This document shows, piece by piece, positions 6,459-13,025 of a DNA stretch of 13,131 nucleotides. Location of the stretch: the NCBI GenBank assembly GCA_964457415.1, contig CAYWFB010000046.1:1-13131 (forward strand), given 5' to 3'. The position numbers were made by a program, and so were the translations under genes. The first letter of the stretch is position 1; each line of letters begins with the position of its first letter. Origin of the DNA: Fimenecus sp964457415. Lineage in GTDB: Bacteria; Bacillota; Clostridia; Oscillospirales; Acutalibacteraceae. Under the pieces are notes generated by a model. That model saw nothing but the letters and a program-made list of their open reading frames with translations, was not told where the DNA came from and searched no databases.

Positions 6459-6866
6459 ATGGATATTAAATTTTTACGAGAATTTTCTAAAATATTTGAA
6501 TATAAAACTATCATAGATGAGTTTTCAAATGAGTATGTTTTATTTAAAAATAGCGAAATAACAGTAATTGAAAATATTGATGATAAGACTGCATTTGAGG
6601 CTATGGAAAATCATGTGCATTTAATTGATAATGTACATAAAAAAGATATTCAAGAATTAGCTGCTATTTCTAACATAATAGGAAATATAGTTTTGAATAA
6701 TCTAAAGGTTTCTTTTCCTAGTAAAGAATTCATAGTTTATATTTCCATTACAGTGCATGATAGCATGATAGTTCGCTTTCATCAAAAATGGGCTGATGAA
6801 TTACCTTATTATGATGTTACAAATTTTAATTCACGTGATGATATTGTTCTCTCATTTGAGCGGTAA
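6459..6866 (+). CDS. Putative immunity protein of the orphan Rhs tip
   Basis: A 135-residue, probably cytosolic acidic protein with no signal peptide, no membrane segment and no family I recognise. It begins one base after the toxin-tip stop (TAA-A-ATG), with GGGG (6447-6450) about eight bases upstream; an alternative in-frame ATG at 6426 lies inside the tip frame and lacks support. Small size, tight coupling behind a toxin tip and an AT-rich, lineage-unlike sequence are the usual signs of a cognate immunity gene. Its stop is two bases before the right-hand inverted repeat, so the cassette carries no extra DNA. Immunity is inferred from position alone. Confidence 0.6.
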   Translation: MDIKFLREFSKIFEYKTIIDEFSNEYVLFKNSEITVIENIDDKTAFEAMENHVHLIDNVHKKDIQELAAISNIIGNIVLNNLKVSFPSKEFIVYISITVHDSMIVRFHQKWADELPYYDVTNFNSRDDIVLSFER

Positions 6867-6868
6867 AA

Positions 6869-6896
6869 CAATCAGGGGACGGTTAGCGTGAAAACC
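6869..6896 (+). repeat. GGGGACGGTTAGCG repeat, right end of the Rhs tip cassette
   Basis: The first 25 bases are the exact reverse complement of 5799-5823. The whole 28 bases recur unchanged at 12798-12825. The core is CAATCAGGGGACGGTTAGCG. Confidence 0.85.
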
Positions 6897-6912
6897 AAAA
6901 TACAAGGGTGAA

Positions 6913-6939
6913 AACACAAGGGGATGTTTCTTCTGTGTT
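6913..6939 (+). repeat. Decayed GGGGACGG hairpin
   Basis: AACACA (6913-6918) pairs with TGTGTT (6934-6939). The interior GGGGATGTTTCTT differs from the family loop GGGGACGGTTCTT at two positions. Confidence 0.6.
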
Positions 6940-6950
6940 GCGGCTTTACT

Positions 6951-6986
6951 TATGACTATGACGGTAACGGCAACATTATTGCAGAG
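6951..6986 (+). pseudogene. 12-codon YD-repeat relic of an Rhs gene
   Basis: One frame reads YDYDGNGNIIAE, the classic YD-repeat motif (YDYDxNGNI) of Rhs and teneurin-like proteins. It is trapped between two GGGGACGG hairpins (6913-6939 and 6986-7014), and the frame carries no start and continues only into the repeat. It is best read as a scrap of a former rhs gene left after element insertion or excision. Confidence 0.6.
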
Positions 6987-7014
6987 AACACAAAAGAACC
7001 GTCCCCTTGTGTTC
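6986..7014 (-). repeat. GGGGACGG hairpin, also terminator-like
   Basis: GAACACAA (6986-6993) pairs perfectly with TTGTGTTC (7007-7014) around a 13-base loop that on the minus strand is GGGGACGGTTCTT. T-rich runs follow on the plus strand (7018-7029), so it could also stop transcription coming from the Rhs tip cassette before the transporter operon. Confidence 0.75.
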
Positions 7015-7098
7015 CATGTTTTTTGTTTTTCTTGTGTTTTTGATAGCGGGGGATTTTTTACACCCTATTATTAGTGTTTAATTTAAACCAAATATATA

Positions 7099-7126
7099 TT
7101 GAATATGTTGGTTTTTATGATATAAT
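7099..7126 (+). promoter_or_regulatory. Promoter of the transporter-esterase operon
   Basis: TTGAAT (7099-7104), 16-base spacer and perfect TATAAT (7121-7126) with TGA before it (extended -10). The inverted repeat ATAAC-5-GTTAT (7134-7148) covers the expected transcription start and is a candidate operator for a local repressor, which would fit a sugar-inducible operon. No regulator gene is nearby. Confidence 0.6.
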
Positions 7127-7173
7127 TATTTTAATAACTTTAGGTTATAAAAATTAACAAAGGGATGAATTCG

Positions 7174-8574
7174 ATGGCAAAAACTAAAACAAAGGTTAAT
7201 TCCGGACTTACTTTGAAACACAAAATCGGTTATGGTTTAGGTGATGCGGGTGGTTGTATGACCTTTGCACTTATGGGCAGTACCTTTGCGATGTACTGCA
7301 CCGATGCACTTAAAGTTGATACTGATTTACTTGCAATTCTGCTTGTTATCTGGAATGTGTGGGATTTTATCAACGACCCGCTTATGGGTGCATTTATGGA
7401 CAAGGCATTTTCGAAAAAGCGTAATGCAAAGGGCAAATTCCGTCCGTGGCTTTTGAGAAGTGCACCTCTTTTAACTGTAAGTTTTATAGCTCTCTGGTCT
7501 GTCCCCTCACTTTTTGAAGGACTTTCACTTGTGTGCGTTCTTTTCGGACTTAAGATACTCTATGAGGGTGCATACACAATGTTTAACATTCCTATGGGCT
7601 CGCTTTTATCGGCAATGGCAGACAACGACAAAGAAAGAGCAACACTTTCTTCTGCAAGAGGCTTCGGTTCTGCCGTAGGCAATGCAATTCCCATTGTGCT
7701 TATGCCTATGCTCATTAAAAAATTCGGTCAGACAAATGCCACAGGTTATGCCGTTGGTGCTGTTGCCTGCGCGGTAATCGGATTTGTAATGTGTCTTGGT
7801 CACTACGCATTGACCGAAGAGCGCACAACAGTAGAAACCGAAGTTAAAGAGCAACAAAATATTAAAGTTACGGATATTCTTAATGTATTCCGCGTTAATC
7901 GTCCATTCCTTGCTCTTTGTATTCACGGACTTTGCATTTGCACAATGCAGTATGTAAGTTCTACTCTTAACAACTATATGTTCTCTGTGGTTTATGGCGA
8001 CCTTGCTCTTATAACCTATGGAATGGTGCTATCTGCACCGTTTATGATTGCCACTCTCGTCGGCGGTCCTTTCCTTGCAAAGAAATTCGGTCTTGAAAAA
8101 TTTATCCGAATTGGTCTTCTCATTGGTGCGGTAATGTATGTGGGACTTTTTGGTCTTCATATGGTAATTGATGTCAACCCCTATGTACATATTATCATCA
8201 GCAATATTGCAATGGGACTTGCAAGTATGTCAATCTATATGCAATGGGGCTTGGTGAGTGAGGCTATCGACTACAATGAAATGATTACAGGCAAGAGAAC
8301 TGAAGGCTCAATTTACGGCACCTTCAATCTCTCACGCCGTGTTGGTCAGACTATCGGTAATTCAGCAGCAGTTCTTATGCTCGGTTGGACCGGCTACAAT
8401 GCCGACCTTACGGTGCAGTCAGCAACTACTGTAACAGGAATCAAGGTTCTTTGTGTGCTTTTGCCCGGTATTTTCATAATGGGTTCTTGGGCGGCATTCA
8501 AGTTCCTGTGGAATATGGATTCTGAAACCAGACAGAAGATTGACGAGTTTAAAAAGGCACAAAAGGAGCAGTAA
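7174..8574 (+). CDS. GPH-family sugar:cation symporter (MelB-like)
   Basis: An inner-membrane major-facilitator transporter of the glycoside-pentoside-hexuronide:cation symporter family, about 466 residues with some twelve hydrophobic spans. Family marks are GYGLGDAGG near residues 19-27, WDFINDPLMGAFMDK (63-77), GKFRPWLLR (87-95), and in the C-terminal half SEAIDYNEMITGKRTEGSIYG. Substrates of the family include melibiose, xylosides and glucuronides; this one cannot be specified. ATG 7165 overlaps the Shine-Dalgarno-like AAAGGGATG, so ATG 7174 is the better start. The esterase gene begins two bases after its stop, so substrate entry and de-esterification are probably coupled. Confidence 0.9.
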   Translation: MAKTKTKVNSGLTLKHKIGYGLGDAGGCMTFALMGSTFAMYCTDALKVDTDLLAILLVIWNVWDFINDPLMGAFMDKAFSKKRNAKGKFRPWLLRSAPLLTVSFIALWSVPSLFEGLSLVCVLFGLKILYEGAYTMFNIPMGSLLSAMADNDKERATLSSARGFGSAVGNAIPIVLMPMLIKKFGQTNATGYAVGAVACAVIGFVMCLGHYALTEERTTVETEVKEQQNIKVTDILNVFRVNRPFLALCIHGLCICTMQYVSSTLNNYMFSVVYGDLALITYGMVLSAPFMIATLVGGPFLAKKFGLEKFIRIGLLIGAVMYVGLFGLHMVIDVNPYVHIIISNIAMGLASMSIYMQWGLVSEAIDYNEMITGKRTEGSIYGTFNLSRRVGQTIGNSAAVLMLGWTGYNADLTVQSATTVTGIKVLCVLLPGIFIMGSWAAFKFLWNMDSETRQKIDEFKKAQKEQ

Positions 8575-8576
8575 TT

Positions 8577-9905
8577 ATGGATAAAATCCTTCATACTCCT
8601 TGCGGTGAAATTAGAGGTACTGACTGTAACCTTGACGGAGTAATTGCCTTCAAGGGCATCCGCTATGCCACAGCAGAGCGATGGGCTTATCCTGAAATTA
8701 TCACCCAATGGCAAGGCGTTTATGATGCCACAAAGTACGGTAATTGTTCATATCAGCCGAGAGCTTTTTATAACGAAGAAGAAAATCCCGGTAAAATCTT
8801 TTATTATAATGAATTCCGCAAGGGTGAGACATACACTTATGACGAGGACTGTTTATTCCTTAACATCTGGGCACCCGAAGATGCAAAAAATGAAAGCAAA
8901 TTGCCTGTTTTGGTGTATATTCACGGCGGTGGATTTACAGGCGGCTGCGGCCACGAAAAGCATTTTGACGGTCCCGTATGGGCACAAAAAGGTGTTATTG
9001 CAGTAACAATTAACTATCGCCTTGGTCCTATGGGATTTGTGTGTCTGCCTGAACTCAACGAAGAAGCAGGTCACACAGGCAACTATGGACTTTATGACCA
9101 ATTAACTGCTATAAAATGGGTTAAAAACAATATTTCAGCCTTTGGCGGTGACGGTGATAAAATCACAATTATGGGACAAAGTGCAGGAGCAATAAGTGTT
9201 CAGCATCTTTGTCAGAGCGACTTAACTGACGGACTTTTCTGCGGTGCAGTTATGTCAAGCGGTGTGGGAATGGGTACAATGCTTATGAGTACTCCTGAAA
9301 AAAATTACGCCTTCTGGCGAGAAGTTATGAAAATGACGGGGGCTACCACTCTTGACGAATTCCGAAAGGTTTCCCCCGAAAGACTTTTTACAGAATGGAA
9401 TAATGCTAAAAAGCAAGTCAAGGGCGGTGCGATGTCAGCTGTGCCCGTCAAGGACGAAGTGTTCATTAAGGATAAGGCAATGCCGAAAAAAATTCCATAT
9501 ATGGTCGGCTCAACAAGTCACGATGTGGTACCCGCCCTTTTACACCCAATTACTAAAAAATGGGGCATTAAAAACGATGCATATGTATGGCACTTTGACC
9601 GTATGCTCCCCGGCGACAATAAAGGTGCATGGCACAGCAGTGATTTGTGGTATTGGTTCGGCACTCTTAAAAATTGCTGGCGGCCAATGACTGAAAAAGA
9701 TTATGAGTTGAGTGACGAAATGGCTTCTTATCTTTGCAATTTTGTAAAAAGCGGAAATCCAAACGGCAACGGATTACCTGAATGGAAAAAATGCAATGAA
9801 GAACATAAGGTTATGTGCCTTGGTGAAAAATCAACCGCAATGAGCAATGCAAATATGAGAAAACTCATTGTCACAACACTGACAAATAAGCCTGTAGGCG
9901 AATAG
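8577..9905 (+). CDS. Type-B carboxylesterase
   Basis: An alpha/beta-hydrolase of the type-B carboxylesterase/lipase family, 442 residues, without signal peptide and so cytoplasmic. In order: EDCLFLN (90-96), the oxyanion motif HGGGF (116-120), the nucleophile elbow GQSAG (200-204, serine 202), the probable acid in GSTSHDVVP (aspartate 316) and the histidine in GAWHSSDLWYWFG (histidine 353). It is shorter than the ~500-residue family norm. AAGGAG at 8563-8568 is eight bases before ATG. Its place behind a GPH sugar symporter suggests that it removes acyl groups from an imported glycoside, for example an acetylated or feruloylated xylo-oligosaccharide. That substrate is inference. Confidence 0.9.
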   Translation: MDKILHTPCGEIRGTDCNLDGVIAFKGIRYATAERWAYPEIITQWQGVYDATKYGNCSYQPRAFYNEEENPGKIFYYNEFRKGETYTYDEDCLFLNIWAPEDAKNESKLPVLVYIHGGGFTGGCGHEKHFDGPVWAQKGVIAVTINYRLGPMGFVCLPELNEEAGHTGNYGLYDQLTAIKWVKNNISAFGGDGDKITIMGQSAGAISVQHLCQSDLTDGLFCGAVMSSGVGMGTMLMSTPEKNYAFWREVMKMTGATTLDEFRKVSPERLFTEWNNAKKQVKGGAMSAVPVKDEVFIKDKAMPKKIPYMVGSTSHDVVPALLHPITKKWGIKNDAYVWHFDRMLPGDNKGAWHSSDLWYWFGTLKNCWRPMTEKDYELSDEMASYLCNFVKSGNPNGNGLPEWKKCNEEHKVMCLGEKSTAMSNANMRKLIVTTLTNKPVGE

Positions 9906-9907
9906 AT

Positions 9908-10003
9908 ATGAACAAATTCAATCACAACTTCAAATTATACGAAAGTACATCTTCTTGCCGTATTTACAAATCTGACGACAATATTTGCACAGGGGACGGT
10001 TAG
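9908..10003 (+). pseudogene. Truncated third gene of the transporter operon
   Basis: ATG 9908 comes two bases after the esterase stop. The frame begins MNKFNHNFKLYESTSSCRIY and is open until TAG (10001-10003) inside the repeat that starts at about 9989, so only ~27 native codons remain. The stretch looks like real coding sequence rather than spacer, but is too short to identify. I read it as the start of a downstream operon gene cut off by the element. There is no convincing Shine-Dalgarno, so coupling to esterase translation would be needed. Confidence 0.45.
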
Positions 10004-10108
10004 CGGGAAAGTCCACCATATATAGAAAACGCATTTTGGAAAACACAATATATTGATAGCTTGACTTTCATCTGTTGTGTGTGATGCCAAATCATGCGGT
10101 GTTCTGTG
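9989..10108 (+). repeat. Longer GGGGACGG element, copy 2, in front of the Rhs gene
   Basis: From ACAGGGGACGGTTAGCG (9989-10005) to about GGTGTTCT (10108) this matches the minus strand of 5705-5820 at roughly nine in ten positions. The internal pair GAAAGTC (10007-10013) and GACTTTC (10063-10069) is kept. Unlike copy 1, its far end runs directly into Rhs coding sequence rather than a terminal repeat. It lies in opposite orientation to copy 1, about 4.2 kb away. Confidence 0.7.
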
Positions 10109-11216
10109 TCTTGAAGAGTTTACTTGCGATAATATCGGTAATCCACTTACCTTTGATGGTGCGTCATTTGCTTGGGCTGGCAGAGAGCTTGCCAAGTACG
10201 AAAAAGACGGAAAAGTTATTACTTTCAAATATGACGAAAATGGTCTTCGTCATAGAAAGACAATTACTGAAAATGATGTAATTACCGAGCAGTATGACTA
10301 TGTATGGTCTGATGGCACTCTCATTTCACAGACATATACTGACCTTGAAGACGGCACAGTTGTTTCAACGGATACCGCAAGATTTATTTATGACTCTTGG
10401 GGAACTTTACAAGGCTTTATTCTTAATGATAGCGAAACTTACCTTTATGTTAAGAACTTGCAAGGTGACATTATTGCTATTGTTGACGAGCTTGGTGAAG
10501 TAATTGTTGAATACTCTTACGATGCTTGGGGTAATGTGACATTCCACGAAACATCACTCCAAAATATGACAAAGGCATCTACACTTTGCTTTGTTAGTCC
10601 GTTTACTTATCGTGGTTATTGTTATGACTATGATATTGAGCTTTACTATTTGCAATCAAGGTATTATTCGGCGGAGATTGGTAGGTTTATCAATACTGAT
10701 GATACACAGATTGCGATTGCGACACAGGGTGAGATTTTAGGGGCTAACCTTTTTGCTTACTGTAATAATAATCCGATTAACAAGGTTGATTATACAGGTT
10801 ACAGTGAAGCAATTAGTTCATTGGTTGTAGCTTTCACATTAAAATATGGAGTATACCTAAGTTCAGGAGTAGTACTCATAGGGAAATTGACTGCTTTTTT
10901 ATCGGCAGTAGCACCATATTTGCTTGCGGCAATTGCTATTGTTGCAGCAACATATCTTACATATAAAGTTATTCAAAAAGCAACAATAAGTAGTGTTAGC
11001 AAAAAAATTCCAAATAAGTTAAAGACTAAAGATGGACGTGTAGATTTAAAAAAATTTAACAAAAAATTACCTAATGGTGGCGGATGGAAAGGTCCAGATG
11101 GTTGGAAAATAGTAAAAGATTTAGCGAAACACGCTGGTAGTGTGTGGAAACTATTAAATAAAAATGGTGACCGCATAGCGACATTATGGGAGGATGGAAG
11201 AATACGTGGAAAATAA
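10077..11216 (+). CDS. Rhs core fragment with C-terminal toxin tip (5'-truncated)
   Basis: The 379-residue frame opens with GTG inside the repeat element and has no credible start, so the N-terminal shell of the Rhs protein is missing. Residues ~18-160 hold YD-type repeats (KYDENGLRHRK, YSYDAWGNV), then the Rhs core YRGYCYDYDIELYYLQSRYY (178-197), GRFINTDD, LGANLFAYC (221-229) and DYTGY (238-242), where the variable tip starts. The tip has hydrophobic spans at about 246-294 and a terminal domain (~310-379) with GGGWKGPDGW, KHAGSVWKLLNKNGDRIATL. The terminal motif is familiar from other polymorphic toxins but I cannot name its activity. A partner gene overlaps its end. Confidence 0.75.
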   Translation: MCDAKSCGVLCLEEFTCDNIGNPLTFDGASFAWAGRELAKYEKDGKVITFKYDENGLRHRKTITENDVITEQYDYVWSDGTLISQTYTDLEDGTVVSTDTARFIYDSWGTLQGFILNDSETYLYVKNLQGDIIAIVDELGEVIVEYSYDAWGNVTFHETSLQNMTKASTLCFVSPFTYRGYCYDYDIELYYLQSRYYSAEIGRFINTDDTQIAIATQGEILGANLFAYCNNNPINKVDYTGYSEAISSLVVAFTLKYGVYLSSGVVLIGKLTAFLSAVAPYLLAAIAIVAATYLTYKVIQKATISSVSKKIPNKLKTKDGRVDLKKFNKKLPNGGGWKGPDGWKIVKDLAKHAGSVWKLLNKNGDRIATLWEDGRIRGK

Positions 11217-11856
11217 CAATATAACTATATGTAATGTATTAGAAATGATGGGATTTGAATGTGAAGATAAAGAACAAAGTTTGATTGACTTGTTTTCGGA
11301 ATTTGAACAAACTTTTTGTCTTAGTCTATTTCCAAACTTAATAACAGATGTTGCAAAATACAATCAAGTAGAGATTTTCTACCAAAGGTATTTGGATAAA
11401 GAAATATCGAAGCAAGAGTTTTTGCATTCAGAACAGAAGTTTTTAGAATTATTGAAAAACTTTTGGCTTTATAATGATACATATATCTTTATAGAAAATG
11501 ATTATAATGAAATTATAGGTTCATCTTATTGGAAGAGAAATATAGGGGAATTTATAAAATCAAAATCTTTGATTGCAAAGATTGCTAATTCTCAATTGTT
11601 TTGGAAAATCGACTCCATAAATGACTTGTTGATGTTATCTAAAATATCAACCAGAGAAATATCAAGAGCAATATTTTTTTTCAAACAGTTTGAGATATTG
11701 ATTGCAATTGATGGTTGCTGTGGAATTCTTTCCAAAACTAAAAGTAGTGACTTAATCTTTAACAAGATAATTACAAATTCATCGCTTTATTATTGGCAAG
11801 AGCAAGACAGAACACAGCGGGACGATTCTTCTGTGTCCGATAAACCCAACAACTAA
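11194..11856 (+). CDS. Putative immunity protein for the second Rhs tip, with repeat-derived C-terminus
   Basis: A 220-residue, mostly helical, probably cytosolic protein of no family I recognise. ATG 11194 abuts the Shine-Dalgarno GGGAGG (11188-11193), too close for use; in-frame GTG 11206 is a reasonable alternative start (216 residues). Either way it overlaps the end of the Rhs tip by 11-23 bases, as expected for a cognate immunity gene. The last ~18 residues (from about RTQRDDSSVS) are encoded by a GGGGACGG-type hairpin at 11812-11836, so the native C-terminus was probably replaced when the repeat arrived. The immunity role is inferred from position. Confidence 0.6.
   Translation: MEEYVENNNITICNVLEMMGFECEDKEQSLIDLFSEFEQTFCLSLFPNLITDVAKYNQVEIFYQRYLDKEISKQEFLHSEQKFLELLKNFWLYNDTYIFIENDYNEIIGSSYWKRNIGEFIKSKSLIAKIANSQLFWKIDSINDLLMLSKISTREISRAIFFFKQFEILIAIDGCCGILSKTKSSDLIFNKIITNSSLYYWQEQDRTQRDDSSVSDKPNN
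11812..11836 (+). repeat. GGGGACGG-type hairpin inside the coding end
   Basis: ACACAG (11812-11817) pairs with CTGTGT (11831-11836) around the 13-base loop CGGGACGATTCTT, two bases off the family loop. It lies within the open frame ending at 11856. Confidence 0.65.
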
Positions 11857-11876
11857 AACTTAATATTACACACCAA

Positions 11877-11912
11877 AGCCGATGGGGCATCAACCCCATC
11901 GGCTAAATTTTT
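11877..11912 (+). terminator. Terminator after the second toxin/immunity pair
   Basis: AGCCGATGGGG (11877-11887) pairs perfectly over 11 bp with CCCCATCGGCT (11894-11904), six-base loop, followed by AAATTTTT. A strong intrinsic terminator. Confidence 0.9.
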
Positions 11913-11931
11913 GTCGAAAAAAGCAAAATTA

Positions 11932-11959
11932 TTGTCACAAAACACCTATTAAATACGAT
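11932..11959 (+). promoter_or_regulatory. Weak promoter candidate for the HEPN-like gene
   Basis: TTGTCA (11932-11937), 16-base spacer, TACGAT (11954-11959). The -10 box is poor. A strong terminator lies just upstream, so the gene at 11998 needs a promoter in this interval. Confidence 0.35.
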
Positions 11960-11997
11960 TTGTATATTGATGTGCTGTAAAGAAATGAGGTCAATAT

Positions 11998-12702
11998 ATG
12001 GTTTCTACGGAGGCAAAAAACAAAATTATAGAAAACAATAACAAAATTAGTGAATTATTGAAAGAAAACGAAAGGATTTTAGTTGGCGAGGGGTTAGAAT
12101 TACCAGAAGAAAATTTTGTAGTAGAGAAAGAACATAAAATACAAATTCCAAGTGGATATATTCGTGTAAATGAAGTGTTCCAAAATAAATATCATTTGAA
12201 AGAATGTGTTAAGAGAAAGGCCACGCAAAAAAATATAGCATATTCACTTCAATTATCTGATTTTTTTAACTATATTTTAAACAGATTCAATATATGGGGT
12301 TCAGTTGAAACGATTTTGTACAAAACCGCAATTATAAATTTAGTTTCCGTGTTTGAAGCTTTAATTTTAGAATGTGCCAATAATATTTGTACTTCTCCAG
12401 ATTCGTGCGGAGTTGTAGGAGGGTGTCCAAAACACTTTAATAGAACGCAACGTAATAATTCTTTGGAAGCATTAAAAAGAATGAATGAACTGAGCATAAC
12501 TGATTTTAATGAAGAGGAAATGAATCGTATAAAGGAAATAATAGGTTTCCGCAATAGAGTGCATATTAGGTTGGCAGAAGAAAATGAGTTCGTTAACTCG
12601 GATTTTTCAATGTCGCTTTATAATGAAGTGATTATATTGTTACAACGCTTGAGTAGTTGTATAAGTGGAAAGGGTATATTGCTTTATGATGATTGTCCAT
12701 AA
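11998..12702 (+). CDS. HEPN-like protein of unknown function
   Basis: A 234-residue cytosolic protein. The first ~45 residues are charged and likely coiled coil. The middle is helical (ETILYKTAIINLVSVFEALIL, ~104-124). Near the C-terminus EIIGFRNRVHIRL (180-192) contains RNRVH, resembling the R-N-x-x-x-H active site of HEPN ribonucleases and RiboL-PSP-like HEPN proteins. Cysteines 131, 137 and 143 with histidine 146 could bind a metal. HEPN proteins often serve as RNases in toxin-antitoxin, abortive-infection or CRISPR defence, but some are inactive. GAGG (11987-11990) is seven bases before ATG. It stands alone between a terminator and a truncated gene. HEPN assignment is by motif only. Confidence 0.5.
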   Translation: MVSTEAKNKIIENNNKISELLKENERILVGEGLELPEENFVVEKEHKIQIPSGYIRVNEVFQNKYHLKECVKRKATQKNIAYSLQLSDFFNYILNRFNIWGSVETILYKTAIINLVSVFEALILECANNICTSPDSCGVVGGCPKHFNRTQRNNSLEALKRMNELSITDFNEEEMNRIKEIIGFRNRVHIRLAEENEFVNSDFSMSLYNEVIILLQRLSSCISGKGILLYDDCP

Positions 12703-12751
12703 AGCATTTTAACATAACAATATTTATTTTGATACAGAAAGGAGGATTGTA

Positions 12752-12820
12752 ATGTCAACACATTTTTTGGATATTAAAGGCAAAATTGCTGATTTGTCAA
12801 TCAGGGGACGGTTAGCGTGA
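12752..12820 (+). pseudogene. Truncated gene start with strong ribosome binding site
   Basis: AAAGGAGG (12738-12745) is six bases before ATG 12752, an excellent initiation site. The frame reads MSTHFLDIKGKIADLS and then enters the repeat at 12798, stopping at TGA 12818-12820. About 15 native codons survive. A near-perfect Shine-Dalgarno in front of so short a frame argues that a real gene was cut here; the product is not identifiable. It could have been the next cassette gene after the HEPN-like protein. Confidence 0.5.
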
Positions 12821-12825
12821 AAACC
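12798..12825 (+). repeat. GGGGACGGTTAGCG repeat, copy identical to 6869-6896
   Basis: All 28 bases equal those at 6869-6896, in the same orientation 5.9 kb away. It closes the region that begins with the element at 9989. Confidence 0.85.
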
Positions 12826-12860
12826 TAATGGTTAACTTGTAAAAAAGGGCATAACAAACT

Positions 12861-12888
12861 AAGGCTGTTGCGAAAGCGGCAGCCTTTT
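12861..12888. terminator. Hairpin terminator
   Basis: AAGGCTGTTGC (12861-12871) pairs with GCGGCAGCCTT (12876-12886) over 11 bp with two G-T wobbles and a GAAA tetraloop, followed by TT on the plus strand. It may end transcription from the left, or that of the minus-strand remnant at 12909. Confidence 0.6.
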
Positions 12889-12908
12889 GATATATATAGA
12901 AATTATTC

Positions 12909-12983
12909 TCATTCTTTAAGATAAGGACGCATAGCGACCTCGTTATCGTAAAATTGCCCTGTAGATAATAAGTAATAAATCAA
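12909..12983 (-). pseudogene. C-terminal remnant of a minus-strand gene
   Basis: On the minus strand the frame reads LIYYLLSTGQFYDNEVAMRP, then YLKE and TGA (plus 12909-12911). It is closed upstream at the GGGGACGG repeat (12980-13006). The residue mix looks protein-like and ends just before the terminator hairpin at 12861-12888, the arrangement of a true gene end. I cannot identify the parent gene. Twenty-four codons are too few to exclude chance. Confidence 0.3.
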
Positions 12984-13006
12984 TCAGGGGACGGTTCTGT
13001 GATTGA
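12980..13006 (+). repeat. GGGGACGG hairpin, TCAATCA stem version
   Basis: TCAATCA (12980-12986) pairs perfectly with TGATTGA (13000-13006) around the 13-base loop GGGGACGGTTCTG. Confidence 0.8.
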
Positions 13007-13025
13007 CAAAAAGAAGCAGGAGTGC

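Noticed and set aside
7606..7926. Minus-strand frame of 106 codons inside the transporter gene
   Set aside because: Cysteine- and histidine-rich mirror of a membrane-protein gene, no initiation signal.
8853..9101. Minus-strand frame within the esterase gene
   Set aside because: Overlaps the HGGGF-coding region of a clear esterase and has no independent support.
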